DNA of 64,000 nt, taken from assembly GCA_010645155.1 (NCBI GenBank), contig CM021321.1, forward strand, positions 6,312,884 to 6,376,883, read 5' to 3'. The notes under the pieces were generated by a model, which saw only the letters and a program-made list of their open reading frames with translations, had not been told where the DNA came from and made no database searches. Source of the DNA: Tigriopus japonicus. Its lineage: Eukaryota; Arthropoda; Copepoda; Harpacticoida; Harpacticidae. Positions 10,071 through 19,833 of the stretch are shown one piece after another; within the stretch, counting starts at the first letter, position 1; each line of letters starts with the position of its first letter. A program made the position numbers and the translations under genes.

Positions 10071-11951
10071 AAGTTAGAGAAGGAAAGTAGAGTGATCCAG
10101 GAGGTTAAGACTAATCCAAAGGCGTTTTTCTCGTTTGCGAATACAAAGAGAAAAATGAAGCATCCTGTAGGACCTTTTGAGGTCGGCGGTAAAACCGTCA
10201 ATGATAGTGAGGTTATGGCCAGTATGCTTGGAGATCAGTTCTCAAGTGTATTTTCAATTCCAAAAAGGGTAGTCAGAGCAGGCCATGACTGTAGCAATGT
10301 TTTTGATGAGACTGGCATTGATAGTCAGGATAATCGATTGGAGGATCTGGTAGTCACAGATCAAGATGCTTTTGAGGCCATCAAGAGCTTAAATCTCTCA
10401 AGTTCTCCTGGACCTGATGGTGTGACATCTCAGTTTCTGATGAAATGTTCACAGATTCTTGCCCCTGTTTTCTCCTATTTGATGCGTTGCATTTTAGATC
10501 AGGGCAAGTTTCCCTCCTCTCTAAAAGTAGCTCATGTCGTTCCAATTTTTAAGGGCGGAGATAAGTCACTCCCTAGTAATTATAGGCCCATTTCTCTGAC
10601 CTCTAGCGTTGCAAAGGTTTTTGAGAAGATTATGAAGTCCAAGCTTGTAGATTATTTGGAAGTCCATGATTTAATTCCTTCTGGACAGCATGGGTTTCGA
10701 GCTCATTTTAGTACAGTAACCCAATTGGTTGATCATATTGAGCAAATCATTGAAGGGCTCGAAAGTCATGAGTCAGTTGATGTAGTCTATCTTGACTTTG
10801 CCAAGGCCTTCGATAAGGTAGATCATGGTCTTTTGCTTGATCAACTCAAAGAGTTAGGAGTCCAGGGTAAGGTCCTGACTTGGATTGATAGCTTCATAAG
10901 CGAAAGGAAGCAAATAGTTAAAGTCGAAGGATCTTTTAGCGGCATGTATGATGTCAAGTCAGGTGTTCCGCAAGGTTCAATTTTAGGTCCGCTCTTGTTC
11001 ATTCTCTTTATTGCTCCTCTCCAGAATTTTAGAACAAAAGCCAGTATTTCTTCATATGCTGATGACACAAAATTAGTTTGTGGAAGGAATGGGCAGGACT
11101 CGAAATGTTTAGTTGAGGACTTGGAGAAGGTCTACTCTTGGGTTGGCGAGAGTAACATGGCATTGAACGGGATGAAATTCCGCACAATGACGTATGGGGC
11201 GTCAAAATTAGATGTTCCACTCAAAGACAATGGAGGTTGTGATATTGAGCAGGTATCGTCCATGAGAGATTTGGGAGTTGTCGTCCAAGATGATGGAAAG
11301 TTTGATGAGCATATCCAGTTGAAAGTGGGGAAGGCATTTCAAACGTGCGGCTGGATCTATCGCACTTTCAAGTCCAGAGATAGTATTACGATGCTAACTC
11401 TGTACAAGTCGATTGTCCAGCCGCATCTTGAATATGCCTCACCCATTTGGGCTCCAATGAGTTCAGCAGGTTTGCAAAAGGTCGAGCAGGTCCAAAGATG
11501 TTTTACTAGGAACATCACAGGAATGAGAGAGCTCTCATATTGGGAGAGGCTCCAGAAGTTAGGGTTGTACAGTACTCAGAGAAGGTATGAAAGGTATCTG
11601 ATACTGAATGTCTTCAAGAGCATTCATGGGCTCTGTCCTAACCCAGGATTTGAGATCAGTTGTAGCGATCGTAGAGGTTTTACGTGCGCTCTGAGAGCAC
11701 CTCCAAATCCTAAGGAATCAAGGCTAATTCGAACAATGAAGTCCTCCTTTCTTCTTTATCGGGCTCCTTCATTGTTCAATTTGTTGCCTATTTGCCTTCG
11801 TCGGGAATATGTAGGAGCTGATCCTCTAACAGCATTTAAGGCAGGATTGGACAAATTCCTAAATACTATTCCTGACCAACCCACTATACAAGGGTTGTAT
11901 AGATCTGCCAACAGTAACTCATTGGTAGATCAAATTTCATATAAACATTAA
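10071..11951 (+). CDS. Non-LTR retrotransposon ORF2, reverse transcriptase (5'-truncated, Jockey/CR1-like)
   Basis: The open frame has no stop from 10071 to 11951 (626 codons; 619 residues if read from GTG at 10092). Reverse transcriptase blocks are present in order: SSPGPDGVTSQFL, then NYRPISLTSSVAKVFEKI, GFRAHFSTVTQL, the catalytic YLDFAKAFDKVDH, GVPQGSILGPLLFILF and the second catalytic block YADDTKL. A thumb-like region and a C-terminal segment typical of arthropod LINEs follow. The upstream endonuclease and ORF1 are missing, the usual result of incomplete reverse transcription, so this copy cannot move alone although its RT frame is intact. Its 3' tail has no poly(A). The call as a member of the Jockey/CR1 group is from motif style and is less certain than the RT assignment. 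Confidence 0.9.
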   Translation, partial: KLEKESRVIQEVKTNPKAFFSFANTKRKMKHPVGPFEVGGKTVNDSEVMASMLGDQFSSVFSIPKRVVRAGHDCSNVFDETGIDSQDNRLEDLVVTDQDAFEAIKSLNLSSSPGPDGVTSQFLMKCSQILAPVFSYLMRCILDQGKFPSSLKVAHVVPIFKGGDKSLPSNYRPISLTSSVAKVFEKIMKSKLVDYLEVHDLIPSGQHGFRAHFSTVTQLVDHIEQIIEGLESHESVDVVYLDFAKAFDKVDHGLLLDQLKELGVQGKVLTWIDSFISERKQIVKVEGSFSGMYDVKSGVPQGSILGPLLFILFIAPLQNFRTKASISSYADDTKLVCGRNGQDSKCLVEDLEKVYSWVGESNMALNGMKFRTMTYGASKLDVPLKDNGGCDIEQVSSMRDLGVVVQDDGKFDEHIQLKVGKAFQTCGWIYRTFKSRDSITMLTLYKSIVQPHLEYASPIWAPMSSAGLQKVEQVQRCFTRNITGMRELSYWERLQKLGLYSTQRRYERYLILNVFKSIHGLCPNPGFEISCSDRRGFTCALRAPPNPKESRLIRTMKSSFLLYRAPSLFNLLPICLRREYVGADPLTAFKAGLDKFLNTIPDQPTIQGLYRSANSNSLVDQISYKH

Positions 11952-12025
11952 TTATTGAAACTATAATAATGATTAACTCTCTTTACAGGGAATCCCATTC
12001 CTTATAGCGGTATTGAAAAATCCGC

Positions 12026-12040
12026 CCCCCCCCCCCCAAG
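12026..12040. repeat. Poly-C run
   Basis: About 14 consecutive C residues are followed by an A run, next to the 3' end of the LINE insertion. Length is unreliable in any assembly. Confidence 0.8.
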
Positions 12041-12165
12041 AAAAAAAAATATCCGACTTTTTTCCAAATATTTTGGGCTTTTGAAGAAAATATATATTGG
12101 ATATTTAGTCACTTTTTTGCAAATATTTTTCTGGGCCCTACTTATCATTATTTCGAGTTCTTACC

Positions 12166-12378
12166 GGGTGTTTAAAATGAAACGGAACACCAAATTATAC
12201 CGTGTATAACTCGTGATTGAAACCATATATGAACCTCACTTTTATTGGGTATGATTGCCCAAACTCTTGGCTTGAAGAGTCTGAAAAAGCAATTTTACCC
12301 TAGATGAATATTTGAGCAACGATGATATTTCACCATTTCCGAGTTACGGGCATGTGTTCCGTTTCTTATGAATCACCC
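12166..12378. mobile_element. Short MITE with GGGTG...GAAACGGAACAC termini
   Basis: GGGTGTTTAAAATGAAACGG at the left end and the reverse complement of GGGTGATTCATAAGAAACGG at the right form imperfect inverted repeats of about 25 bp around 160 bp of non-coding sequence. No clear target duplication was found. Confidence 0.6.
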
Positions 12379-12382
12379 AGCT

Positions 12383-13669
12383 GGATTGTACATCCAGCTT
12401 CAATTTATCATTTTTTTTCTAAATGATTTTATGTTGGGCTGTGACAAGTAAGCAACGAAATTTAAAAGGTTCCTATTCAATTCCGGAACAGATCTGGACC
12501 AAGGTCGAGCCGAAAGCTATGCGGTTCCGAAAATTTTGGTTCGGTGCGGAACCAATCTAACGCAACATTTATCTTGAACCGCAAAAAAATCGGACACTGA
12601 GATCTTTACACAAAAAAAAAATACTTCGGATATTGCTGAAAGGGAGTCACGAAACATTATTTTTGGTCATTGGAAAAAAGAACAAGCTAAAATGGAAGAG
12701 AAACAAGAAGTTTTTCAAGCTCTAACCATTGTTTGACATGGGTTGAGATCTCTTCTATTTTATGGAGACTTAACTATTCATTCCAAATCCCTACCGAGTG
12801 GTTCAATATCTCTCCAGTTTCTTTTTGTCACAATCACAAGGTCTTATGAAGAGTATAAGATTTTCAAAAATAACGCTAGTAACTCCTTCCCATTCGATGC
12901 ATCGACTTCTAAGAACATGAAAAACAAAGAATCGAGTGAACTTTTTGTTCCTTTCCAACTGTTTTGCTTGATCCATTCCCAAATTTTGCTCAGCTGAAAT
13001 CTCGATTCAAAAATATATTGGGTTCAGTTTTCTGAATATGGCAATATGCCATGTGAAATATGGCAAATCTGATCTCATTTCCTCAGCCAAGAAGCACTGA
13101 ATTTCTGTGCTTTCAAAAAAAATTCAAAAATACTTGAGCTCTTTGTCTCATTCAGCCCAGCATTTGATGAAGTATAAAGTGTGAATTGTACTAACATTCA
13201 AACACTAACATCAAAAATTATTTCATCCCATGGCACCTTTATGAGAACATTTTTAATCAATGACACATCTTACATTTCGATTATGGAAAATATTATTTAT
13301 GCCATTATTTATGTTAAAAGTACAACGAGAACGAGAACAAAAGAGAGATCACCCCATTAAAAACACATGTTCTTTTAAAATCGCGAACGATAGCATCTTT
13401 TTGACTGGGTACTGGTTCATCAGTATTGGGTGTCCCATGTCAAACAAAGCATTATTCGAAACAAAATAATGGCACAAGAATTCTGAAAAAATGTTAATTT
13501 AAGGACATATCTTCGGGTTTTTTCTGGAGTCAGAACGCAGCCACGAAGCTGTATAAAGCCAATCCACAACGAAAGGATATTGCCGCTCCAATAACTGGCC
13601 ATATTTTTTACCTCACCCTCGAGATTGTCCCCAGTTACGTCTTTTTTAGGTGTCAAAGCCGTGACTACT
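12383..13669. other. No gene seen
   Basis: Only short frames. A stretch near 12500-12570 repeats GGTTCCG and GGTTCGG words, suggesting decayed transposon DNA. Confidence 0.3.
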
Positions 13670-13689
13670 GCATTTAAATTAATATCACA

Positions 13690-13790
13690 GGCGCTGGCAC
13701 TTGGCAAGTTCGGGATTCGAACCAATGATGTGGTGGCTAGTTACTAAATGCTCAACCCCTACGCTGCAACTGCTTGCCTTCATGCAATCT
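13690..13790 (-). repeat. tRNA-like pol III promoter remnant (possible SINE head)
   Basis: Read on the minus strand, a B-box-like GGTTCGAATCCC follows a degenerate A-box-like TTGCAGCGTAGGGG at about tRNA spacing. There is no cloverleaf with paired acceptor arms, so a functional tRNA gene is unlikely and a tRNA-derived SINE remnant is more plausible. Confidence 0.35.
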
Positions 13791-14098
13791 CGAAGCAAGT
13801 CTTGGTGAAATTGGTTGACTTGTTTAGAAACTATGATTTTACATCCAGTGGTGCCTCTCCCACTCAAATTACGCACTTTCTATTCAAAAACATCTTCCTA
13901 GCTTTGAACACACATTGTAAGATTGTGGGTAAAAAGGTCACAAGGAAAACTTTCATAAGTAAATAGGTCAAAGCTAAAAAAGGGTACGAGGAAAAAGTCA
14001 CAGTAAACAGGTCGCAAGGCAAACGGTCACAGTAAAAAAGTCACAGTTTCTCTTTTTTTTTTTTAATTTTTCGTGGACATATGGTGTTCCAACCAAAA

Positions 14099-14263
14099 TA
14101 AAATGAAATGTCGATTTAACGATCTTGGCCTTCACCGCCAAATATATCATTAAATCGAGTCGCTGTCGTAGGAGTCATAGTAAAACGTCGGTAACCCCAA
14201 AAGTTATTGTTGAATCGAGATTTATCGCTGAACCATACATCGTTAAATCGAGATTTCATTGTA
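14099..14263. mobile_element. pogo/Tigger-like MITE with TA duplication
   Basis: The inverted ends AAATGAAATGTCGATTTAAC and CAATGAAATCTCGATTTAAC (right end, inverted) are nearly identical, and TA flanks both sides (14099-14100 and 14262-14263). The TCGATTTAACGA core is the terminal motif of pogo/Tigger-type Tc1-mariner elements. At about 161 bp it has no coding capacity. It sits inside the second Foldback-like element. Confidence 0.7.
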
Positions 14264-14265
14264 TC

Positions 14266-14456
14266 TGCTAAACCAAGGATCAGTAAATACCTGAATGCCT
14301 CGGTTACTGGCAAAGGTCATTTTTTCAAATTCTTTGCCAGACAGAGAAAAATCTTGGTAAACCAAATGTCCGATTGGCAATTCAAAGCTCACATGCTTAA
14401 TTTCAACTTGATCGAGTGAACTTTGTGGCAAGTACAGTAATTTGAAGCATAAAGCA
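14266..14456 (+). repeat. Dispersed repeat, copy 1
   Basis: This segment aligns with 41755-41960 in the same orientation: shared words include TTCAAAGCTCA, GCTTAATTTCAA, TTGATC and TTCAAAGCATA-like ends. The copies are clearly diverged. The parent element is not recognised. Confidence 0.6.
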
Positions 14457-14906
14457 ATGCTCGCTCTTATGTTCTGTGGCTTTTACAAATTTTTAAACGT
14501 TGTTATTCGTGAACAGGGGAACGTATCCTGTTGAAATTCAGCAAACGACATGCTTATATGACAGCTTAACAGAATTCCTACAACGGTGACAGATAATTCT
14601 TATCAAAAGAAGGCATTTTCTTGAATGAAATTCGGTTTATAAAAAATCCACAGCTGAACGCCTGATTAAAGTTCCTTGGGCCACCCCCTTGGCTTTCTTT
14701 GAAACTGTGCAGGTCTTTATCTCCTTGTGACCCCATTTTATTGTTTTCTTCTCACCGTGACCTTTTTACCTTGTGATCTTTTTAATGTGACCGTTTTTCC
14801 GTGACCTTATTACCGTGTCCAGTTTTCTGTGACCTTATTACCGTGTCCAGTTTTCTGTGACCTTATTACCGTGTCCAGTTTTCTGTAACCTATTTACCGC
14901 ACCCAC

Positions 14907-16462
14907 ATTGTATTAGTCTTGTAGTAGCCTGTATTGCCTATTAGTGACTGAATTCCCTAAAATCACAAAATTAAGTGTGAGGCAAGCACCTCTACTTTTC
15001 CTGTTATTATTGCCACAAAAGTGGCTTTGGCATCATGTTTATCATATTTTGTCAATTATTGCTAAAACCTTGGGGACGTAGATTATGGACCCTATTTACA
15101 TGTATATTTTCCATGAGTCCAACAATTTTAGAGTCATAGGTTGTTGTTGTTCCCTTTCTCATGAAGCACCTTGCAATAGCAATGAACTGTTGACCTCCTT
15201 TCAAGGATCGACAGTTTCGTATTTTGACATCTTTTGTCGTTTAGCAGACAAAATTTGAAAAATAAGGCTTTTACACTTGGTTTTTGGCCCCGAAAGCTAG
15301 AACTCTACGCGGAAACCAACCATGTTTCCTCAGTGGTAGGAATCCCTTAGGAATCGAAATATCCATTGGCAATCGATTCACGCGTTTATGAGCATGAACA
15401 ATGAAACTTCATCTAGAAATGTCCCACTTACGTACTAAGAAAATTGGACCATTTCCTAGAGAAGGCCAAAACTTATGATTGGAAAATTTCAATTTAGAAG
15501 CCGGACAACAATACGAATGAGTCATCTTACGTCAAAAAGGTATAATTTTTGAGATCCGTGACTTATTAATGAAATTCCAAAGACTTGTTTTTGCCTCTCA
15601 AGTCTTTCTGACATTCTTCCTACTTATTTTTAATGTAGACAAATATCTCACATTCCACAAACTACCACTTACGCCCAGGGTTGGTTTTATACCTTGATAT
15701 TGAAGTAAAACATCCTTGAGGGACTTATTGATTAATGTATAAATCTGTTAAGTCAAAGAATTTAGTTTGTGGTTTGGGTCTTTTGTATGATTTTTAGGCT
15801 ATTAAGTATCCACGAATTGCTATTTGATTTCAGTAAGTTCCTAAAAAGGCCCAAAAAGAAGCTTTAATTTAAGGAATTGGGAAAATCAGATTCATTTGAA
15901 AGGAACTGAAATAGCGTTCAACAAAAAAATCAGAAAGAACTGAAAGATGTCTAAAAATGAAAAAATATCCGTTGTAAGTCTGGAAATTCAATGTCCAAAT
16001 CTGAGCTTTTGTGGAATAGCCTCTGGAAATGAATATTGCCGAAACAGTCCTGTTTTTTACCTGACGGCAATAACACCTTTATTTGTGACTCAAGATTCAA
16101 TATTGGCCTTCATAGAAGAAACCATTGAGAATGTATTTTCCTTCTTTCAAAGTCTCCAAACTTTCCTGAATCGCAATATCGTTCCTCTATATGGATCTCT
16201 TCACGGGAACTTAATTCGATTGGAACATGTTCACTAATACAGAGTTACCCTAGTGAAGAGGGAGAGGCATGAAAAATTACTTGACTTTTTCATAAAGGGA
16301 AGAGGGGCGTCCGGTTTTTCTTCTGCCCCACATGAGGTAACAATAAGCATGGCAATCATCATCCTCGGGCACAAACACGCATGTGCCTCTAGATTTCTTC
16401 GCGATAAGGAACCATGAAAATTAGTTGGTTCCAAACCTTGGACGTGCAAACACGACGCTGAA
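14907..16462. other. No gene seen
   Basis: This is the upstream region of the Ly6 gene. The 96-codon plus-strand frame at 15947-16237 has no recognisable motif and its frame does not splice into the Ly6 exons in any obvious way. Confidence 0.3.
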
Positions 16463-18354
16463 ATGTTGAGGATCGATTCATTCGCTTTGGTCGTGTTGAT
16501 CTTGGAGATAAATGGGTTGGACGGTGAGTATTGACTTGGTCTGGCCTCTTGACTCTGAATCTGATGATTTATCTCTCTTGATCTCAACAGGATCATCTCT
16601 GAAATGTTTTGAAGAGAATCCTTTGCGGTTCTCGGGAAGAAAAATCATCTACTGCCCCTATTTTCCCGTTCAAAATCCAAAGGTTTGGTAATGGAATTCA
16701 TTGATCGAAGTCACATTATCTTGGATTGGTTTGTTCCAGGTTTGCTACATGAAGACGCCTTTGTCGGAAAATGGTTTTGTTGATCGAGGATGCGACTTTT
16801 TGTCCAACTTGGGAGGTATGAATCTGAACGAGCAATTGTTTGGAACTTTGGAAAAGCCTTCAAACTCGGGGAGTTTAATTGGAAAAAGTCATGACTTGCA
16901 TGATAAAGTCGGCCCTTTTTTATGATCCCAACTTTTGCCGACAGATTTTGATGCCGACGATTTGAATTCAAGTGGAGCTCCGCAATGTTCCAAAGAAAGA
17001 TCCACTGAAGGCGACGATGAAGAGCATGAAGTGTGTATTTGCAACAACTCTTTATGCAACTATAGCAATGGAGCGGAAAAACAAGAGCTTTTCGACGCTC
17101 GCCCAGCTTCCTCGCCGGATAAGGTAAAATATGAAGCGATAAAAGCAAAAGTTGGAACAAACTTGGCACACAACGGACTTTTACGTATTTCCATGAGACC
17201 TTGGAACTGAGATCATCCCAGATATGGCTGACAAAGCATGACTTGGTTTTCTGCAAAGGGCATTTCTCAAACGAGTCATTTTTCCCAGCAACCTTTCCGC
17301 ATTGTTTTACCTTGTAGAGTTCGAAATAATGAGAAATGACATTTTCATCATACTCAATCGCTCAGTCTTGTGGTTCAAAGCAGAAAATAAAAAAGGATTA
17401 GCTTGCTTTACAACAATATATGTTAGCTTGCTAGTTGGTGTACGTCAGCAATTTTGCCTATAAATGGCCAAGTTTATAGGCATATTTGACAAAGTGGTAA
17501 CAAATATCAATATCATTCCGTGGTGAGTTTTCTCAATTTGAAATGTAATCTCTCTTTCCAAGCGCAGATTGTGCCAAGTTGAAGGTCATCAGAAAATTTG
17601 TCGGACTGAAGTGGCCTTCATGGGAAATGAGAGCATCTTATTTTACTTGAATTTGATTGAATTTTCGTTACGTTTCTCCTTATTGATGTATGTCATTCCT
17701 GGCTTAACCTCATACTTTTAGTTTTGAACCTTCCCAATCAAATACTGATTCAAATCAAACTTAAAGACACTAATATTTAGCTTTATTTTTTATACTTTGT
17801 TAGAGAACTCCATTTCTAGAACTTTAATCCCAATACAAGTTTGACATCAAAACACAAGCATATGATCTATCTTTTCAATGATTTTCCTCCTCCTTTCCGA
17901 GTCGAAATGGCACTGCCCTGTTTCCGTTATTACATTTCAGGGAGCCACACCCTTAAGAGAAATACCCGATCCTATCGAGACCACGCCCAATCTCAATCCC
18001 ACGCCCAGCACTCCGCCGATTCCCTTTACCGAATCCTCGAGTACCACCCTTGAGCCTTTCCTATTTGCCTCTAATTTGCCCACCACTCGTCAGGGTAGGC
18101 GTGTCCAATCGCCCTCTCCTGATCGACCACGCCCACCTCTCCCGGCAAGTATTTCCTCCACCAAGACTCCTCCCTTATTGACCACGCTCCTTTTAGAAGC
18201 CGCCTTGCCCGAATCAGAATCGGCAGCCGAAGAGGAGGAATTTGGTGGTCCTAATTCACTCTCTCTTCTTCGTTCCAAGGGCTGTTCCAATTTTGTTCCT
18301 TTCACCATCATCCTTCACGCCTTCCATCAAATGGGAATACAAATCACCTTCTGA
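16463..18354 (+). CDS. Ly6/quiver-type secreted or GPI-anchored protein (5 exons)
   Basis: Exons are 16463-16523, 16591-16682, 16740-16815, 16945-17123 and 17941-18354, giving 273 residues with phases 1, 0, 1, 0 matching at every junction. Residues 1-20 form a signal peptide (core FALVVLILEI). A three-finger Ly6/uPAR domain of the arthropod quiver type follows (about 24-125): LKCFEENP, IIYCP, KVCYMKT, VDRGCDFL, APQCSK, and the diagnostic CICNNSLCN end. Only eight cysteines are present where ten are common; the second Cys of the usual CxxC start is replaced. NSS and NNS are possible N-glycosylation sites. The last exon adds a Pro/Ser/Thr-rich stalk and a C-terminal hydrophobic segment (FVPFTIILHAF) that may signal GPI attachment. 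Quiver/sleepless relatives tune ion channels and septate junctions. The second donor (AAG^GTTTGG) is weak but the only one that keeps frame. Confidence 0.75.
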
Positions 18355-18433
18355 ACCAGAACCAATGGCAGCCAAATCAGCCACGGAGACTCTATGTGAA
18401 TGACCAAAATCTATCTTCGTACAAAACCTAGTA

Positions 18434-18439
18434 AATAAA
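18434..18439 (+). terminator. Poly(A) signal AATAAA for the Ly6 gene
   Basis: AATAAA lies 80 bases after the Ly6 stop codon on the same strand. Confidence 0.55.
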
Positions 18440-19747
18440 AGTAGACCTTTTGTGCTCTCTTAATCTTCCACATCGTGGACCAATTTTGTCAGTGTTTGTC
18501 CTTGATTGTAGTCTCTTTTTTTTGGCGTGTCGTGTGGAATCAAAGACGTTTGATTTACCAATGTCATCCCACGGTGTCATTTCTCAATTCATTTCCAGTT
18601 CCAACCAAAGGCTTCAACGTTTGCTCACTGCGACGTCGTCGTTCCAGCCAAACAAAGAAAACGCTCGTTCCAATTCATGGAACATTTCGGCTATCAAAGG
18701 AATAATAACTAAAACGATTCCCACGCTCGGGTCCTTTCGACATTCAAGGATTAAAATTGGAAAATACACTGATGAGAAATGATGGGAAATATATGAGTCA
18801 GGCTAATAGCAAACAAAACCCCCGTCTGCATCTAATTTGGGGTCCAGGTTGGCTTTCGTGTTCCAACAAGAAATAAAACAAGTAATATTGGCTCGTCACT
18901 CACATGCTCGAGTAACTTTCGGTGTTGGTTGGCTGGTGGACTCATGCATCATGAATATAGCTATTGGCGGAATTGAACCACATGACTACCACATGTATAT
19001 ATGTTCCACAATGGATCTCATCACGATCGACCTCAAGAAAGAGTGAATTGTATTCAAGGGCATATTGATTGAATTTGACCTACTTTTTACCGCCTTTGCG
19101 GAACTTTCCATTGCCTGATTTACATATTCCTTGCAAATACTGGAGTGTCCTTTGAATTGCCAAATGATTTGAAAACGGTCAAGACCAACGTTAAGTGGCC
19201 ACAAAATGAATAGGATTAAAAAAATGCCATTAAATTAGAATGTTAAATCGCGTGATTAAGTTGAATACATAGACTAACAAACACAAAAACAATGAATAAA
19301 CTGTAAAAACACAACAATAATAATTTAGACTAGAAAAACACAAAAATAACAAAATATAGACTAGAAAAAAAAAATAATAATGAAAAAGAGGACCAAAAGT
19401 ATGATTGAATACAAATTTGATAAACATGAGGAAAACTCTGAGAATTAGATCCAAAGTGAGTAATGTTCAACACATGATGAAATTGATGAATATATATGAT
19501 ATATGATGTCCCTTTGTATGATGACCCTATCATCTCGCGAATCCGAATTTTTTTTGCATTGTTTTAAACCTAACTTGTCCCCACAAAAAGTAAAACAGGA
19601 AGAAACGCGCTTGTGAATTCGGAAGAGTCGAAATCTAAATTAACGAATAAACTTTTCTCGGGTAATCAAGGGTCAGTTCATTAGTTATATTTCCTTTCCT
19701 ACATAATCACAGTCATGCCAGACACAAAGGAAGGCCTGAAAATTCTA
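18440..19747. other. Convergent intergenic region, no gene seen
   Basis: This lies between the 3' ends of the plus-strand Ly6 gene and the minus-strand tail-anchored gene. Open frames here are short, and 19230-19530 is strongly AT-rich. Confidence 0.4.
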
Positions 19748-19753
19748 TTTATT
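19748..19753 (-). terminator. Poly(A) signal AATAAA for the tail-anchored gene
   Basis: TTTATT on the plus strand, i.e. AATAAA on the minus strand, lies 81 bases downstream of the minus-strand stop codon at 19834. Confidence 0.55.
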
Positions 19754-19833
19754 TTGCTATCTACGTTTCTAAGCTTATCGCTATGAGCAATGTTGATATG
19801 ATATGAAGCAAATTTAGGGAATGAACCCATTTG

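Larger units (their letters stand above)
9603..12150. mobile_element. hAT-like element B carrying a LINE insertion
   Basis: The left end TAGGGCCCGGAAATA (9601-9615) and right end ATTTTTCTGGGCCCTA (to about 12140) are inverted copies. The 9-mer TTATCATTA flanks both sides (9594-9602 and 12142-12150). The interior at 9620-10070 is AT-rich and non-coding and continues at about 12010-12140 after the LINE. So a MITE-like element appears to have been split by a non-LTR retrotransposon. Confidence 0.6.
13925..14906. mobile_element. Second Foldback-like element with repeated arms
   Basis: The left arm (about 13925-14060) is made of units like GGTCACAGTAAAAAAG, and the right arm (about 14745-14906) is the inverse, including three exact 28-bp repeats with the core TTACCGTGTCCAGTTTTCTG. 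The outermost words are GTGGGT and ACCCAC. The architecture matches the element at 7.3 kb, but the sequences are unrelated. Flanks share ATTGTA, yet no perfect 9-bp duplication is visible. The interior holds a pogo-like MITE and a segment also found near 41.8 kb. Confidence 0.7.

Noticed and set aside
10841..11220. Minus-strand frames within the LINE
   Set aside because: Antisense to the reverse transcriptase ORF.
16711..17256. 181-codon minus-strand frame
   Set aside because: Antisense to Ly6 exons 3 and 4; the plus strand has the cysteine pattern and matching splice phases.
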